A stretch of DNA of 64,000 nucleotides, from NCBI RefSeq assembly GCF_000381985.1, contig NZ_KB907340.1, positions 248,001-312,000 on the forward strand, written 5' to 3'. Below the pieces are notes generated by a model that saw nothing but the letters and a program-made list of their open reading frames with translations, was not told the origin of the DNA and did not search any database. The DNA is from Novispirillum itersonii subsp. itersonii ATCC 12639. GTDB lineage: Bacteria > Pseudomonadota > Alphaproteobacteria > Rhodospirillales > Rhodospirillaceae. Shown piece after piece: positions 35,678-44,008 of this stretch; within the stretch, counting starts at the first letter, position 1; each line of letters opens with the position of its first letter. The translations under genes were made by a program, and so were the position numbers.

Positions 35678-36400
35678 TTATGGCAGAGTGACATCCGGTC
35701 GCCCGTTGTCCCGGTACCGGTCACGGACCCACAGGCAGACGACGATTGCCAGCAGGCTGCCCATGATGGTGTCTGACAGGTAGTGCGCCCCGACCGCAAC
35801 ACGGGAAAAGGCAATGGTTGCCCCGATTACCACATAGGCCGGACGGAACCGAGGATAGACAAACCACAGGGCGGTCATTGCCCCGACGATGGCCTGAGAA
35901 TGTCCCGACGGGAAGGAGTTATGCCCCGAGAAGGGGAAAAATCCGTAAACGCCTTCATTGAAATAAAACTTGGGACGGGCCCGTCCGAACAGAAACTTCA
36001 GGGCCTGAACTGCGATCCCGGAGGCGGCAAGCGACATCAGGGCAAAGCCCCAGCTGCGGGCCCGTATCCGCCACAGTTCATGCGCTTCTGTCGTCAGAGA
36101 CAGCCCGGCAGTGGCCATACAGATCAGCCAGCCTGCCGCAAAACCGATGTACCAGGGGCCGCCAAGGCCGATATCGGTAATGGTGCTGAAGAAGCCGCGG
36201 AGATCCCCCGACAGCTTCAGCCGCACCGCCTGTGACAGCCAGGCATCCAGTCCCAGAAACAACGGCAGGCAGCCGACCAGACCCCAGACCAGAGTGGCCA
36301 GCCGGGGGTGGCGGAGGCTCCAGATCCGGGCCTGCGACAGTGCGCGGGAGCCCAGATGCAGCGCCGGTGTCAAACGATGCCGGAGAGAGGAGAGGGACAT
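35678..36400 (-). CDS. PAP2-family membrane phosphatase
   Basis: A 240-residue integral membrane phosphatase. The three PAP2 motifs are complete: KFLFGRARP at 135-143, PSGH at 164-167 and SRVAVGAHYLSD at 199-210. Five to six hydrophobic segments surround them. Such enzymes remove phosphates from lipid A, undecaprenyl diphosphate or phosphatidic acid. It lies directly downstream (32-base gap) of an ArnT-like glycosyltransferase, which makes an envelope lipid or lipid A substrate likely (for example LpxE/LpxF type). The substrate is not proven. Confidence 0.88.
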   Translation of the reverse strand: MSLSSLRHRLTPALHLGSRALSQARIWSLRHPRLATLVWGLVGCLPLFLGLDAWLSQAVRLKLSGDLRGFFSTITDIGLGGPWYIGFAAGWLICMATAGLSLTTEAHELWRIRARSWGFALMSLAASGIAVQALKFLFGRARPKFYFNEGVYGFFPFSGHNSFPSGHSQAIVGAMTALWFVYPRFRPAYVVIGATIAFSRVAVGAHYLSDTIMGSLLAIVVCLWVRDRYRDNGRPDVTLP

Positions 36401-36432
36401 GGGGGGATCCTCTGGCAGCAGAACTGAAAATG

Positions 36433-38076
36433 TTACGGGGTGGATCGGGTCAGCAGATGCAGGCGCACCGGCTTGCCACGGGAATAGTTCAGTCCGGTGA
36501 CGACGCCGTGATCGGTGATCCGGGTACCGGCCGGGATCGCTTTATGAAAGTCTTCCAGTTCCGGCTCGTTAACCACAGCGACACTGTTTGGGGTTGTCAT
36601 CAGGGCTTCGGCGGCCCCGGCCGGAGTGGTCAGGCGGGTTTTGGTTTCTGTCAGAAACACAAGGCTGGGTTCATGGTAGCCAACAGCGGCGACGGCGGCA
36701 CCGGGGGTAACCTCGTCAATCATCCGGACCACATTTTCACTGACCCACAGATCTGACAGTCGCGGACCGACAAGTGTCACCAGTGTCACCTGTGTGATCC
36801 CTCCCAGAGCCAGCGCCCAGACCAGCGCGTTGAGGAAATGTCGACGCAGCACATGCCACCACACACCGGCAACCAGAACGACAGCAGCCAGTGCGGTCGG
36901 AATGGCCCACAGGGTAAAGCCCCCGCCATGACGGACCGGCAGCCACAGCGCGGCCCCGGCGACAGCCAGCGCAATCAGGCTCCACAGAAGATACCACAGG
37001 CGGGCAGGCCATCCGGCCAGCCGGTCGTAGGTGCCATCGCGCACAGCCATCAGTGTGGCGGCGATCATCAGCGCCAGCGCCGGATACATCGGCAGGGTGT
37101 AATGAGGCAGTTTGGTCGGGATCAGTTCAAACACCAGCCAGGCCGGAACCGCCCAGGCGAGAGCAAAGCGCAGGCCGGGCAGGGCACGTTCCCGCCAGCT
37201 TCGCCCCAATGCCGGCCACAGAAACAGTGAAGCAGGCCAAAGGGTCAGCGAAATCAGCAGCAGGTAAAAGCCGGGAGGGGCCCCATGGCTTTCCTGCGCG
37301 CCCAGCAGTTTGGGCAGCAGATCTTCGCGGACGGCTTTGCCGAGAAATTGCCCGTCGGTCTGTCCGCTGACGGCGGACATCCATGGGGCAACCATGGCAA
37401 CGGTGATGATGACCCCCATCACCGGGCGCAGGCCATGCAGCCAGCCGACCCGTTTGTCGGCGATACATAGGGTGATCACAGTCAGGGCGGTGATCATCGG
37501 TGTCACCGGACCTTTGATCAGAATCGAGGCCCCCATGCCCAGCCAGAAGGCCAGAGAAGCCCAGGACGGTGCCGCCTTGCCTCCACGGGACTGCATATAG
37601 ATCAGTCCGAGACAGCCCTGTACCAGAGTGGTCAGGGCCAGCAGTGTCGCATCGGTTTTTGCCAGATGGGACTCAACTGTCAGCATCAGGGATCCGGCCA
37701 TCGTCAGGGCGGCGATCAGGCCGATCCGGCGGTCAAAAAGACGGCTGCCGAACAGGAAAGTCATCAGAACCGTGGCAAACGCTGCCAGCAGTGACGGCAG
37801 GCGATAGGGCCAGGCTTCCGTCTTTGCCGGGTGGCTGAAGGCGTTTACTGCCGCAGCCTGCAGCCAGTAAATCCCGACCGGCTTCTTGGCGCGGAGTTCT
37901 TCCTGAAAGCGGACAACGATGTAATCGCCGCTTTCAACCATCTGCCGGGTCGCCTGCATAAAGCGGGATTCATCACGGTCCATTGCCGGCAGACTGGTCT
38001 GACCGGGCAGGAAGATGGCGGCACAGACCACCAGCAGCAGCAGATAGGGACGGAAGCCTTGAAGGATGGCCTGCAC
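36433..38076 (-). CDS. GT-C glycosyltransferase, ArnT-like (family 39/83)
   Basis: A 547-residue membrane protein with about a dozen hydrophobic segments. The first periplasmic loop holds MDRDESRFMQATRQM (Asp33, Asp35, Glu36), the catalytic acidic motif of GT-C enzymes, and EELRAKKPVGIYWLQ follows as in ArnT. LPHYTLPMYPALA is present later. Family members transfer sugars such as aminoarabinose from undecaprenyl phosphate to lipid A or other lipids. The downstream PAP2 phosphatase fits envelope lipid modification. The actual sugar and acceptor are unknown. Confidence 0.88.
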   Translation of the reverse strand: MQAILQGFRPYLLLLVVCAAIFLPGQTSLPAMDRDESRFMQATRQMVESGDYIVVRFQEELRAKKPVGIYWLQAAAVNAFSHPAKTEAWPYRLPSLLAAFATVLMTFLFGSRLFDRRIGLIAALTMAGSLMLTVESHLAKTDATLLALTTLVQGCLGLIYMQSRGGKAAPSWASLAFWLGMGASILIKGPVTPMITALTVITLCIADKRVGWLHGLRPVMGVIITVAMVAPWMSAVSGQTDGQFLGKAVREDLLPKLLGAQESHGAPPGFYLLLISLTLWPASLFLWPALGRSWRERALPGLRFALAWAVPAWLVFELIPTKLPHYTLPMYPALALMIAATLMAVRDGTYDRLAGWPARLWYLLWSLIALAVAGAALWLPVRHGGGFTLWAIPTALAAVVLVAGVWWHVLRRHFLNALVWALALGGITQVTLVTLVGPRLSDLWVSENVVRMIDEVTPGAAVAAVGYHEPSLVFLTETKTRLTTPAGAAEALMTTPNSVAVVNEPELEDFHKAIPAGTRITDHGVVTGLNYSRGKPVRLHLLTRSTP

Positions 38077-38129
38077 GGTAAACCCCCGGATCGGGACAAA
38101 GGGAAAAACTGACGTGGTCTGTGATGTGG

Positions 38130-38163
38130 CACAGCCGGGGATGACAGGTCATCTCCGGCTGTG
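38130..38163 (-). terminator. Strong hairpin between grpE and the glycosyltransferase gene
   Basis: CACAGCCGG-GGATGAC pairs with GTCATCT-CCGGCTGTG (one wobble) almost to the centre. It lies 25 bases past the grpE stop on the minus strand. No T-run follows, so it may be a processing or Rho-aided stop rather than a classic terminator. Confidence 0.5.
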
Positions 38164-38187
38164 GGACATACAGGAAAGAGCGGTAGG

Positions 38188-38823
38188 TCAGACGGTCTGA
38201 TTGACGCCCGAGGCGTCCGGCGTATCGGTATCCGCTGCCCGCTGCGGCCCCCCGCGGGAGACGACAACCATCGCCGGGCGCAGCAGACGATCCTGAATCA
38301 GATATCCATCCTGATAAACCATCACGACGGTGCCGGTGGGCACGTCGGTGCGGTCCACTTCCTGCATTGCCTGATGATGATGCGGGTTGAACGGCTGGTT
38401 CAGGCTGTCGATCCGGCGGACACCATATTTGCCCAGCGCGTTCTGCAGTTCCTTCTCCGTCATTTCAACACCGACGGCGAGGGTGTTCAGATCGGCGCTT
38501 GCAGCACGGGCCGCTTCCGGTGCGGCCATCAGGGCGCGGGTCAGGTTATCGGCCACCGGCAGCAGCTCTTTGGCGAAATTGGACATCGCATATTTGCTGT
38601 TGTCCTCAATCTGCTTCTGCGCCATCCGCTTGGCGTTCTGGGTATCAGCCAGAGCCCGCAGATATTCGTTCTTCAGCTGGGCGACCTCGGCTTCCAGCGC
38701 GGCGATTTTCTCGTCGGCGCTCTGCACGGGCTCCGCCGATCCGGCAGCGCCTTCGGGGGCCTGTTCGGTCGCGGCGGCGGCAAGGATATCGTCAGGGATG
38801 GAGTCAGTGGAATGAGTGGTCAT
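38188..38823 (-). CDS. grpE: GrpE, nucleotide exchange factor for DnaK
   Basis: A 211-residue GrpE. A disordered acidic N-terminus (to about 50) is followed by the long coiled-coil helix (KIAALEAEVAQLKNEYLRALADTQNAKRMAQKQ) and the C-terminal beta domain with GVRRIDSLNQPFNPHHHQAM and GYLIQDRLLRPAMVVVS. It releases ADP from DnaK. ATG 38,823 was chosen because the 24 residues before it are not family-like. It follows hrcA, as in many alphaproteobacteria. No CIRCE element is visible ahead of it. Confidence 0.95.
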   Translation of the reverse strand: MTTHSTDSIPDDILAAAATEQAPEGAAGSAEPVQSADEKIAALEAEVAQLKNEYLRALADTQNAKRMAQKQIEDNSKYAMSNFAKELLPVADNLTRALMAAPEAARAASADLNTLAVGVEMTEKELQNALGKYGVRRIDSLNQPFNPHHHQAMQEVDRTDVPTGTVVMVYQDGYLIQDRLLRPAMVVVSRGGPQRAADTDTPDASGVNQTV

Positions 38824-38950
38824 GGTCGTTCTGCTGTTTTCAAAAAGATCAGGGTGACTGTACGGGAAAGGGCGGGGCAGGGCCACCGCTCTCACCGCTT
38901 CCTCTGCCGCAGCGGACGGAAAAGCGCTGTCCGCTTTGGCATCCGGTGCG

Positions 38951-39991
38951 CTAACCGATCATCCTGCCGATCACCTTGGCGGTGTAATCGACCAGAGGGA
39001 TGATACGGGCATAGTTAATCCGCGTCGGGCCGATCACGCCGATGGCCCCGACGATCTGTTCCCGGCTGTTCTGGTAAGGGGCAACGATCAGGGAGCATCC
39101 GGCGGCGCTGAACAGCTGATTTTCCGATCCGATATAGATCTGCACCCCATCGGCCCCCTGCACCAGATCCAGCAGGCGCAGCATATGCTCCCGCGTCTCC
39201 AAGGCATCAAACAGGGTACGGATCCGTTCCAGATCCCCGACGGCATGCACATCATTTAACAGGTTGGACTGACCGCGGACGATCAGCGCGGCATCGGATC
39301 CGGTTTCGCTCCAGGTGGCGAGGCCAGCCTGCACCACGCGGCTGGTGAGTTCGTCAAGCTGGGCTTTTTTGGAGTCGAGATCCGCAAGCACGGTGACGCG
39401 GGTTTCATCCAGTGTCCGTCCGTTAAGATGGGCACTCAGATAGTTGCTGGCCTGATTGAGCGCACTGGGCGGCACCCCGTGCGGCACTTCGATCAGGCGG
39501 TTTTCCACCACCCCGTCGGCGCTGACCATCACCACCAGCGCCCGGCCCGGTCCCAGACTGACGAATTCGATATGGCGCAGGGCACTCTCACTTTTCGGGG
39601 CGAGAACCAGCCCGGCCCCGTGCGACAGGCCAGAGAGCATCAGCGAGGCTTCGCCCAGAACCTGTTCGACACTGCGGCCGGCGCTGCGGCATTTGGTCTC
39701 CACTTCGATCCGCTCGTCATCACTCAGCCTGCCGACTTCCAGCAGGCCGGAGACAAACAGCCGCAGCCCCTGTTCCGTCGGCAGGCGCCCGGCTGAGGTA
39801 TGGGGCGAGTACAGCAGGCCAAGGTCTTCAAGATCCGCCATCACATTCCGGACGGTGGCAGGCGAGACGCTGTCGTTCATCAGGCGGGAGAGAGTTCGGG
39901 ATCCTACCGGCTCGCCGGTCTGCACATAGGCATCGACGATAAGCCGGAGGACCTCGCGACTGCGCTCGTTCAGTTCAGCGATGGAGGTCAT
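38951..39991 (-). CDS. hrcA: HrcA, heat-inducible transcription repressor
   Basis: A 346-residue repressor. The N-terminal winged helix (about 1-75) reads LNERSREVLRLIVDAYVQTGEPVGSRTLSRL, then SPATVRNVMADLEDLGLL and HTSAGRLPTEQGLRLFV, all diagnostic. The C-terminus with GPTRINYARIIPLVDYTAKVIGRMI is the dimerisation part. HrcA binds CIRCE elements before chaperone genes and needs GroEL for folding. I saw no CIRCE sequence in this window, so its targets lie elsewhere. hrcA-grpE is usual, here moved into the segment between dnaQ and secB. Confidence 0.95.
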   Translation of the reverse strand: MTSIAELNERSREVLRLIVDAYVQTGEPVGSRTLSRLMNDSVSPATVRNVMADLEDLGLLYSPHTSAGRLPTEQGLRLFVSGLLEVGRLSDDERIEVETKCRSAGRSVEQVLGEASLMLSGLSHGAGLVLAPKSESALRHIEFVSLGPGRALVVMVSADGVVENRLIEVPHGVPPSALNQASNYLSAHLNGRTLDETRVTVLADLDSKKAQLDELTSRVVQAGLATWSETGSDAALIVRGQSNLLNDVHAVGDLERIRTLFDALETREHMLRLLDLVQGADGVQIYIGSENQLFSAAGCSLIVAPYQNSREQIVGAIGVIGPTRINYARIIPLVDYTAKVIGRMIG

Positions 39992-40231
39992 GAGTGGTCC
40001 GTGCAGATCCCGTGCGGAGCAATGGCCCTGCCGGAGTGCGGGCCTCTCTGGGGAATGTAGTTGCGGGGGCGCGGATCGTCAATTGCACCGGCAGACCGGT
40101 TACTCTTCCTTCCGGTTTAAAAAATGCCGGTATGACAATTCTGCGGTTGCTGGTGTGGTGACCGCATCGCTACGCTTTTTATCCGGCTGAGACAATAGCC
40201 GGAGACAAGAACATCAATCAGGGGCTTCACG

Positions 40232-42019
40232 ATGACATACGGCGTAAAAAAGGGATACCAGTCGCTGCGGCTGCGTCCGTTGATGACAGGACTTGTACTG
40301 GCGGCGGCGCTGGCAGGCCCGATGATGGGATCGGCAAGAGCGCAGCAGTTGCAACAGCCGGAGCAGGGCAATGGTCTGTCAGTTAAGCAAGGGGTGGAAG
40401 CCCACCGCATGATGGTGGCAGCGGCGAACCCTTATGCGGTCCGGGCCGGATATGACGTTCTGAAGCGCGGCGGTACGGCGATGGATGCTGCGGTGGCCGT
40501 ACAGATGATGCTCAATCTGGTGGAGCCACAGTCTTCCGGCATCGGTGGCGGGGCCTTTCTGGTCTACTGGGATGCCAAAACCCGCAGGATGACCACCTAT
40601 GACGGTCGGGAGACTGCCCCGCTGGCCCTGAAGCCGGATGTCTTTCTGGCAGCGGATGGCAAGGAGAAGGAATTCTTTGACGCTGTTGCCCATGGGACGG
40701 CTGTCGGCACACCGGGGACGGTACGGGTGCTTGATACCGCGCAGCAGGCCCATGGCCGTCTGCCGTGGGCAAGCCTGTTTGAACCGGTGATCGCGCAGGC
40801 CCGGGAAGGATTTCTGGTTTCCCCCCGTCTGACCGCTGCGATTGCCGATGCGAAAGCGAAGGGTATGGGGCGGTTTCCTGAGACCGCAGCCCTGTACCTG
40901 ACCCCGTCGGGGGACCCACTTCCGGCGGGCAGCAAGTTGAAGAATCCGGCCTTTGCAGACAGTCTTGAGAAAGTGGCCAAAGAGCGGTCAGCCGGATTCT
41001 ATCAGGGGCCACTGGCGGATGCGGTGGTTTCTGCTGTGCAGGCTGCCGGAGGGGTGCTGACGAAAGCGGATCTTCTGGGGTATGAGGCCAAAGAGCGCCC
41101 GCCGGTCTGTGTCCGCTACCGGGTTTATGATGTCTGCGGTATGGGGCCGCCGTCGTCCGGCGGGATGACGGTTGGCATGATCCTGAAGATGCTGGAGCGC
41201 TATGACCTGAAGGCGATGGGCCCGAGCCCGGCGGCCCTGCACCTGTTTGCCGAAGCATCAAAGATCGCCTTTGCCGACCGCAATACGTATATGGGCGATG
41301 CTGATTTCGTCGATGTGCCGATGGGGCTGCTCGATGAAGGGTATCTTGCCGACCGTGGGGCGATGATTGACCCGGGAAAGGCTCTGGCCCCCGTACAGGC
41401 AGGCAATCCGCCACGGAAGCGGGCTGATTTTGCGGCTGACACCAATCTCGGCCGCCCCGGGACCAGTCACATTGTGATTGCAGACAGCTACGGCAACATG
41501 CTGTCGATGACCACCACCATCGAAGCCGGGTTTGGCAGCCGGGTTCTGGCCGGTGGTTTTCTGCTGAACAACGAAATGACTGACTTTGCTTTTACTCCGA
41601 CCAAGGACGGAAAGCCGGTCGCCAATGCGATTGCACCGGGCAAGCGTCCGCGCAGCTCGATGGCGCCGACCATTGTGCTGAAGGACGGTCAGCCGATTCT
41701 GGTAGTCGGATCTCCCGGTGGCAGCCAGATCATCGGCTATGTTGCTCGCACGATTGTCGGTGTTCTGGACTGGGGAATGACCCCGCAGGCCGCCATCGAC
41801 ATGGGGCATGTCATCAACCGCAATGGCAAGGTTACGGATCTTGAAAAGGGCAGCAGCGTGGAAGCGCTGAAGGCTGATTTCGAGGCCCGTGGCCATGAGG
41901 TACGGATCAGCGACCTCAACAGCGGTCTGCATGCTATTCAGATCAACCGGACAGGCGGCAAGGTGACCTTGGTCGGCGGAGCGGATCCCCGTCGGGAAGG
42001 GATCGTGCTGGGGGAATAA
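40232..42019 (+). CDS. ggt: Gamma-glutamyltransferase (periplasmic)
   Basis: A 595-residue secreted precursor. A signal peptide covers residues 1-37 (cleavage after GSARA). The Ntn-hydrolase nucleophile is Thr411 in PGTSHIVIADSYGNM, where autocleavage would separate the two subunits. GGTAMDAAVAVQMMLNLVEPQSSGIGGGAFLVYWD, LNNEMTDF and PRSSMAPTIV are all typical. It hydrolyses or transfers the gamma-glutamyl group of glutathione in the periplasm. It is preceded by a 240-base gap opposite hrcA and ends at a strong hairpin. Confidence 0.95.
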   Translation: MTYGVKKGYQSLRLRPLMTGLVLAAALAGPMMGSARAQQLQQPEQGNGLSVKQGVEAHRMMVAAANPYAVRAGYDVLKRGGTAMDAAVAVQMMLNLVEPQSSGIGGGAFLVYWDAKTRRMTTYDGRETAPLALKPDVFLAADGKEKEFFDAVAHGTAVGTPGTVRVLDTAQQAHGRLPWASLFEPVIAQAREGFLVSPRLTAAIADAKAKGMGRFPETAALYLTPSGDPLPAGSKLKNPAFADSLEKVAKERSAGFYQGPLADAVVSAVQAAGGVLTKADLLGYEAKERPPVCVRYRVYDVCGMGPPSSGGMTVGMILKMLERYDLKAMGPSPAALHLFAEASKIAFADRNTYMGDADFVDVPMGLLDEGYLADRGAMIDPGKALAPVQAGNPPRKRADFAADTNLGRPGTSHIVIADSYGNMLSMTTTIEAGFGSRVLAGGFLLNNEMTDFAFTPTKDGKPVANAIAPGKRPRSSMAPTIVLKDGQPILVVGSPGGSQIIGYVARTIVGVLDWGMTPQAAIDMGHVINRNGKVTDLEKGSSVEALKADFEARGHEVRISDLNSGLHAIQINRTGGKVTLVGGADPRREGIVLGE

Positions 42020-42039
42020 GAGGACTGGCAGAAAAACAG

Positions 42040-42071
42040 AAACGGCCCCGGAGAGAAATCCGGGGCCGTTT
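42040..42071. terminator. Hairpin terminator between ggt and smr
   Basis: A 13-base perfect stem (AAACGGCCCCGGA, 6-base loop, TCCGGGGCCGTTT) lies between two converging genes, 20 bases from each stop. The T-run is only three bases. Confidence 0.75.
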
Positions 42072-42090
42072 GCCTTGTGGGGTCCTTGTG

Positions 42091-42756
42091 TCAGCGGTTC
42101 CGGCGGAGCAAGACGTAGAGGGCTCCGTAACCGCCGTGTTCGACCTGCGCCTGACTGAAGGACAGGACAATCGGGCGCAGCGTTTCATCATTCAGCCAGC
42201 GGGGAACCATCCGCTTCAGCACACCTTGACCCCGGTCTCCTTGTCCGGTGATCACCAGAACGCAGCGCAGTCCGGCTGAGGCACTGCCGCTGATGAACCG
42301 GATCAGGGCAGAGTGGGCAACTTCCTGTCCCATACCATGCAGATCAATCCTGGCATCAATGTCCATCCGGCCCCGTTTGAACCGTTGGGCCGTGCGGTGG
42401 TCAACCCCGGGGCTATACCCATGGGCCAGATGGGGAAGCTGTCGCTTGCCTTTGATATTGGGCATCCCGGCCGCAGGCGCGGGGGCCGACGGACCAAGGC
42501 TGCCGATCTGAAAATCATCACGCAGAACGACAGGGGTGCGCTCGGAGGAAGAGGTTGGCTTTGCCGGGCGGGCTGTCAGTGTTTCACGTGAAACAAGATC
42601 GGCAACCGGATCTGTTTCACCGGCGATCAGGGCTTCAATTGCGGCATCATCAAGAAGGGTATGCCCCGGCAAGGGCGTGGCACTGCGGGCAATGCTTTGC
42701 CACAGTTTAAGGTCTTCGGGGCTGAAGAGGCTGCGCTTACGCGGACGGGACATCAT
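42091..42756 (-). CDS. Smr/MutS2 C-terminal domain protein
   Basis: A 221-residue protein with a C-terminal Smr domain (about 125-221): RIDLHGMGQEVAHSAL carries the DLHG motif, and VITGQGDRGQGVLKRMVPRWL the GxGxxG loop. Smr domains are DNA or RNA nucleases. The N-terminal half is a variable linker. In relatives this gene often follows mltA; here it is last in the lut operon, its start (ATG 42,756 or 42,753, no clear ribosome site) overlapping lutC. One perfect parS site lies inside it, coding VSRET. Confidence 0.85.
   Translation of the reverse strand: MMSRPRKRSLFSPEDLKLWQSIARSATPLPGHTLLDDAAIEALIAGETDPVADLVSRETLTARPAKPTSSSERTPVVLRDDFQIGSLGPSAPAPAAGMPNIKGKRQLPHLAHGYSPGVDHRTAQRFKRGRMDIDARIDLHGMGQEVAHSALIRFISGSASAGLRCVLVITGQGDRGQGVLKRMVPRWLNDETLRPIVLSFSQAQVEHGGYGALYVLLRRNR
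42580..42595. other. parS centromere site 1 (inside smr)
   Basis: TGTTTCACGTGAAACA, identical to the universal 16-bp ParB-binding site. It is read in frame within the smr gene. It lies about 14 kb right of oriC. Confidence 0.95.
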
Positions 42757-43417
42757 CGACAATCACAACATGCAGCTGGCGGGGGCCGTGTGCCCCCAAC
42801 AGCAGGGTCTGTTCAATATCCCCTGTACGGGACGGCCCGGTGATCAGATTAACCGTCCGTGGCAGTCCATCCGGAAAGCGTGTCCGCAGCCTTGCCCATG
42901 CCTCTTCAAATGGCCCGACCAATGCAGAAGCTGGCAGGGCGATAATGTGGACATCCGGCAGAAAGTTCAGGGATGTCGGGGTTTCGGGGCCGGAAACCAG
43001 CATCAGGGATCCAGTTTCGGCAATCCCGGCTTCGGCGATGGACAGGCCGATCAGATCTTCCGGCAGGGCTGCCCCGCGATGAACGGTATACAGCGGATGG
43101 ACGGCAACTGCATCAAGGCGGGGATCAGGGGCGATGGCCAGTGTGGTCGGCAGATTGCGCGATTTCAGCCAGTTCCCGACAGCCTGCGGCAGCGCATCCC
43201 AGCCGGAAATCCGGTCAACAGTACCGTCAACGGCAGTGACCATATCGGTGAACAGGGTTATCCGATGGTCCTGATCCCCGGCGCTGCGGGCAGGAATGGT
43301 GGCGGCAGGGTGAGCTTTCAGGCGGTCCCGCAGGGCCTGTTGCCGGTCTGCGGAAAGGTCCCCCCGGCCATGGGCCCGACGGATAGACTCCAGAATTGCG
43401 GTACGGGAGGACGTCAT
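42737..43417 (-). CDS. lutC: Lactate utilisation protein C (LUD domain)
   Basis: A 226-residue LUD-domain protein. MTSSRTAILESIRRAH starts it, and GLSIAEAGIAETGSLMLVSGPETPTSLNFLPDVHIIALPASALVG is the conserved core of LutC/YkgG, with GPSRTGDIEQTLLLGAHGPRQLHVVIVDD at the end. LutC forms an L-lactate dehydrogenase complex with LutA and LutB. An extra membrane-protein gene separates it from lutB in this operon. Confidence 0.92.
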   Translation of the reverse strand: MTSSRTAILESIRRAHGRGDLSADRQQALRDRLKAHPAATIPARSAGDQDHRITLFTDMVTAVDGTVDRISGWDALPQAVGNWLKSRNLPTTLAIAPDPRLDAVAVHPLYTVHRGAALPEDLIGLSIAEAGIAETGSLMLVSGPETPTSLNFLPDVHIIALPASALVGPFEEAWARLRTRFPDGLPRTVNLITGPSRTGDIEQTLLLGAHGPRQLHVVIVDDVPSA

Positions 43418-43444
43418 GGCCGCAACCTTTTCTGTTGGGGGCGA

Positions 43445-43990
43445 TCAGGAAGGGGTACGGCGGTCCCGTACCGGGGCGTTCAGGGTCATGCCATCTGCTG
43501 CCACAGAGGAGGTAAAATCAGGACGCAGCTCAGCAGTGTCAAGGGTTTCCCCGGCTTTCGGCAACAGGCGGCGGACGAACGCCTGCCAGCTGCCATCCGG
43601 GGCCTGCACCAGTGCCGTCGGCCGTTCGGTCAGGCACAGGGCGATCCCGCCGAACTCCCACAGGGTGCTAAAGGTCTGTGGGCTGTACAGGATCATCCGG
43701 GTGGCGCGGGCATGCATGTTTTTGATCAGCTTGGGGCGGACCATCACGCCATAGACCAGCAAAGCAAACAGCAGGGCAATGATACCGCCGATGATGCCGA
43801 CAAAAACCATCACCACCAGCGATGTCATCAGCAGGATCAGCAGCGGGGCAATCGCTTCCCACGGGCTGAACACCGGGCTGCCCGGGGTGTTCAGGGTCCG
43901 GAAGTTGATCAGCACGGTGATCAGGTTTTTTTCAAGGGCCCCGACGATGCGGGTGTGCAGGTCCCGTTCCTCGGCCGTTAGCTTGACCAT
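43445..43990 (-). CDS. Two-helix membrane protein of unknown function in the lut operon
   Basis: A 181-residue protein with two adjacent membrane helices at about residues 45-88 (PWEAIAPLLILLMTSLVVMV, then VGIIGGIIALLFALLVYGVMV). A C-terminal cytoplasmic-looking domain follows (LIKNMHARATRMILYSPQTFSTLWEFGGIALCLTERP). I do not recognise it. It fits tightly between lutB (18-base gap) and lutC (27-base gap) on the same strand, so it is co-transcribed and may anchor or serve the lactate-oxidising complex at the membrane; that is inference from position only. Confidence 0.75.
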   Translation of the reverse strand: MVKLTAEERDLHTRIVGALEKNLITVLINFRTLNTPGSPVFSPWEAIAPLLILLMTSLVVMVFVGIIGGIIALLFALLVYGVMVRPKLIKNMHARATRMILYSPQTFSTLWEFGGIALCLTERPTALVQAPDGSWQAFVRRLLPKAGETLDTAELRPDFTSSVAADGMTLNAPVRDRRTPS

Positions 43991-44008
43991 CTGTGGCGGA
44001 TCCTCTGC

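Noticed and set aside
40512-41414. A 300-codon minus-strand frame inside ggt
   Set aside because: Pro/Ser/Arg-rich shadow of a well supported gamma-glutamyltransferase.
42536-43981. A 481-codon plus-strand frame across smr, lutC and the membrane protein gene
   Set aside because: It is antisense to three genes with family or operon support, and its Gly/Gln/Arg-rich product has no domain.
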